Assembly (NCBI GenBank): GCA_046483125.1
Contig: JAWODU010000049.1
Location: forward strand, 1 to 58,899
DNA from: JAWODU01 sp046483125
Lineage (GTDB): Bacteria; Verrucomicrobiota; Kiritimatiellia; UBA8416; JAWODU01
Length of the DNA stretch: 58,899 nt
Direction of reading: 5' to 3'
Notes under the pieces: generated by a model
Told to the model about the DNA's origin: nothing
Databases searched by the model: none
The model's input: the letters and a program-made list of their open reading frames with translations, nothing else
Shown: one piece after another, positions 57,042-58,899 of the stretch
Layout of the letters: each line of letters starts with the position of its first letter
How positions within the stretch are numbered: position 1 is the first letter of the stretch
Position numbers and translations under genes: made by a program

Positions 57042-58703
57042 ATGACTTACTGCAATCCGGTTAACCTTGACTACCGTTTCCAGGCGGAAGGCTGGGCGAA
57101 GGAATGCCTTCGCGAGGCGGCGGATCCGTCGGTCGTGCGCTACGGGGGCGAATACTGGCTGTTCGCGTCCAAGTCCGGCGGTTACTGGCATTCCCGCGAC
57201 ATGAAGAACTGGGATTTTACAGCGAGCCGGGCCCTTCCCGTTGAAGATTACGCCCCGGACGTTTCCGTAATAGACGGTTCGGTTTTCTGTACGGCTTCGC
57301 GGCTGGACAGGCCCTGCCCGATTTTCCGTTCGCGGAATCCCCGCGGCGACGAGTGGGAAAGGGTCTCCGAACCTTTGCCTTTCTGGGACCCGGCGCTGTT
57401 CCAGGACGACGACAGGCGCGTGTACCTTTACTGGGGCTGTTCCAGCAGGGAACCGATTTACGGAGTGGAAATGGACCGCGAAACCATGCGGCCCCTGGGA
57501 GAGCGTCTGCCGCTTATTGCCGCCGACCCCGGAAATCACGGATGGGAAAGAAGCGGCGAGGACAACACCAGTTCAAAGGCGCCGTGGATTGAAGGCGCGT
57601 GGATGACTAAGGCGGGAGGTGTTTATTACCTGCAGTACGCGGGACCCGGCACGGAGTTCAATATCTACGCCGACGGCGTATACACCTCGAATTCTCCGCT
57701 CGGACCGTTCGAGTACGCCGCGCACAATCCGTTTTCGCTGAAGCCGCGCGGATTCATAAAGGGCGCGGGGCACGGCAGTACATTCGCCGACGATTATGGA
57801 AACCTATGGCACGTCTCCACCATGATTATCTGCGTAAAGCATAAATTTGAACGCCGCGTGGGCCTGTTCCCTGCGGGCATTGACCGTGACGGGCTGATGT
57901 TCTGCAACACGGCCTTTGGCGACTGGCCCGTGAGACTGGCCGACAAGAGGTGGGATTCCATGACGGATCCTTTCGCGGGAATGATGCTGTTGTCGTACGG
58001 AGCAGGGACCGCGGCTTCTTCCTGCCTGGAGTGCCACGCTCCTTCTCTGGCCGTGGACGAGGACATAAGAACTTACTGGGCAGCGGATCCGGGCGACGCC
58101 GAACCGGAACTGGAAATAGACCTGGGCGATACGTGTGAGGTCCGCGCCGTCCAGGTGAACTTTGCCGAGCACGCCTGCCTGCAGTACGAAAGGAACGGTG
58201 TGGGGCTTGCGCACCGGTACAGGCTTTCGGCTTCGGCCGAGGGGGCCGGATGGAACACGGTTTGCGACAAGAGCGAAAACCGGTTTGATGTTCCTCACGA
58301 CTACGTGGAACTGGAACCGGCCGTAAAGGCGCGGCGTCTGAGGCTCAGCATACTGCACATGCCCGGAAAAGGGTCCGCGGCTGTTTCCGGGTTGAGGGTG
58401 TTCGGCACGGCGCCGGGAAAAGCTCCCCCGGCCGTGCGTGAAGTGAGCGCGCGGCGGGACCCCGCGGACGAGCGCAACGCCTTCGTGCGGTGGCGCGAAA
58501 ACCGGGAGGCTACGGGGTATCACGTTTTCTGGGGCATAGCGCCGGACAAGCTGTACAACAGCGTGATCGTTTACGGTGAGAATGAGAATGAAGTGGAAAT
58601 CCGTTCGCTGAACCGGGGGACGGATTACTACTGCGCGGTGGAGCCTTTCAACCGCAGTGGCCGGGGTGAACTTACGGCTGTCCGGCCGGCGGCACGGACC
58701 TGA
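57042..58703 (+). CDS. GH43-type glycoside hydrolase with discoidin and FN3 domains
   Basis: 553 residues. Five-bladed propeller of GH43: catalytic Asp in REAADPSVVRYGG (D28), VPVED-type blade, DPALFQDDDRRVYLYWG, and the general-acid Glu in APWIEGAWMTKAGG, followed by GHGSTFADDYGNLWHVS. A C-terminal F5/8 type C (discoidin) domain (about 325-465, EPELEIDLGDTCEVRAVQVNF) and a fibronectin III domain (about 465-553, ENREATGYHVFWGIAPDK, LNRGTDYYCAVEPFN) follow. Targets arabinose or xylose polymers most likely. No signal peptide is evident at this start, so a cytoplasmic location or a start upstream is possible. Confidence 0.87.
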   Translation: MTYCNPVNLDYRFQAEGWAKECLREAADPSVVRYGGEYWLFASKSGGYWHSRDMKNWDFTASRALPVEDYAPDVSVIDGSVFCTASRLDRPCPIFRSRNPRGDEWERVSEPLPFWDPALFQDDDRRVYLYWGCSSREPIYGVEMDRETMRPLGERLPLIAADPGNHGWERSGEDNTSSKAPWIEGAWMTKAGGVYYLQYAGPGTEFNIYADGVYTSNSPLGPFEYAAHNPFSLKPRGFIKGAGHGSTFADDYGNLWHVSTMIICVKHKFERRVGLFPAGIDRDGLMFCNTAFGDWPVRLADKRWDSMTDPFAGMMLLSYGAGTAASSCLECHAPSLAVDEDIRTYWAADPGDAEPELEIDLGDTCEVRAVQVNFAEHACLQYERNGVGLAHRYRLSASAEGAGWNTVCDKSENRFDVPHDYVELEPAVKARRLRLSILHMPGKGSAAVSGLRVFGTAPGKAPPAVREVSARRDPADERNAFVRWRENREATGYHVFWGIAPDKLYNSVIVYGENENEVEIRSLNRGTDYYCAVEPFNRSGRGELTAVRPAART

Positions 58704-58769
58704 GCGGAGCAGTTGGGGAGGCCGGGGGTCCGGGTTGTCTGGGTTCTGCTTGTGCCCTGTAGCCCCGCG

Positions 58770-58823
58770 TCACGCAGGCGTGGGGTCTGGGGCCCCGGGG
58801 TACCGCAACCGACCCCTGCGTGA
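58770..58823. repeat. GGGGTC/GACCCC inverted repeat at the right end
   Basis: TCACGCAGG ... GGGGTC (58770-58787) pairs with GACCCCTGCGTGA (58811-58823) across a GC-rich spacer, forming an imperfect hairpin. It shares the GACCCC word with the tandem repeats at 14616 and 57000. The rest of 58704-58899 holds no recognised feature. Confidence 0.4.
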
Positions 58824-58899
58824 TGAATTCCGTTCGAAAATCGGACGTAAGCTTCACCGCTGCTTCTGCGTTGTCGCGGGTCTCGCGTATACGAATACA

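Noticed and set aside
1..58899. CRISPR arrays, rRNA, prophage
   Set aside because: No regularly spaced identical repeats, no rRNA sequence and no phage structural or integrase genes were seen.

Overview
The window is 58.9 kb of GC-rich bacterial chromosome. Its gene content points to the PVC superphylum, most likely a Lentisphaerota, Kiritimatiellota or Verrucomicrobiota lineage. This is an inference from a PUR-alpha-like small protein, an FHA-sigma54 activator, bacterial WD40 proteins fused to secreted-enzyme domains, a URO-D family methyltransferase-like protein, heparinase/alginate-lyase-like and GH43 carbohydrate enzymes, and exosortase-type hydrolases beside an acyl carrier protein. No rRNA is present, so the phylum is not proven.

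Layout. 0-2.3 kb: an FHA-sigma54 regulator, divergent from a DUF212 membrane protein. 2.5-7.7 kb: a tightly overlapping operon of a PUR-like protein, a LolA-like lipoprotein carrier, two CNNM/CorC-type membrane proteins, a zinc-ribbon/OB-fold protein and a TctA-like permease. 7.7-19.6 kb: housekeeping and hypothetical genes (HAD phosphatase, zinc-ribbon protein, PdxB-like dehydrogenase, RsmB, a WD40-CAP secreted protein, aldo/keto reductase, APH-like kinase, thioredoxin-TPR lipoprotein). 19.7-23.5 kb: an AT-richer accessory island with a broken BrnT toxin, an intact BrnA antitoxin, hypothetical genes, and three attC-like recombination sites. These bracket two gene cassettes, one of them an inverted DUF433/DUF5615 toxin-antitoxin pair. 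The island ends at a tRNA-Ala(CGC). No integron integrase is visible, so it looks like a CALIN (attC cluster lacking an integrase).

23.6-37.8 kb: a URO-D protein, agmatinase and biosynthetic arginine decarboxylase (agmatine/putrescine route), a response regulator with a small partner protein, an M50 protease, an FAD oxidoreductase, a 1555-residue WD40/IPT/heparinase-like/CBM9-like secreted protein, and a divergent glycoside-hydrolase-like protein. 37.9-48.6 kb: a single-strand envelope/exopolysaccharide operon (acyl carrier protein, two exosortase-type alpha/beta hydrolases, four GT-B glycosyltransferases, a MurJ/MOP flippase, a carbohydrate-binding-like secreted protein and an O-antigen-ligase-like protein). 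It has no exosortase and no initiating sugar transferase. A 490-bp non-coding element flanked by a perfect 21-bp direct repeat sits between the two hydrolases. 48.6-58.9 kb: Lon protease, a small lipoprotein, a radical-SAM/B12 protein with an atypical cluster motif, ProC, an NtrC-type regulator, a YdjM-like membrane protein, a degraded intergenic stretch with GACCCC repeats, and a GH43-discoidin-FN3 enzyme.

Non-coding structure worth attention: the attC sites, the 490-bp insertion, a second partial copy of part of that element near the left end, GACCCC-type extragenic repeats at several loci, and a 17-bp sequence shared between a truncated CPBP-protease remnant and the 3' flank of the tRNA gene.
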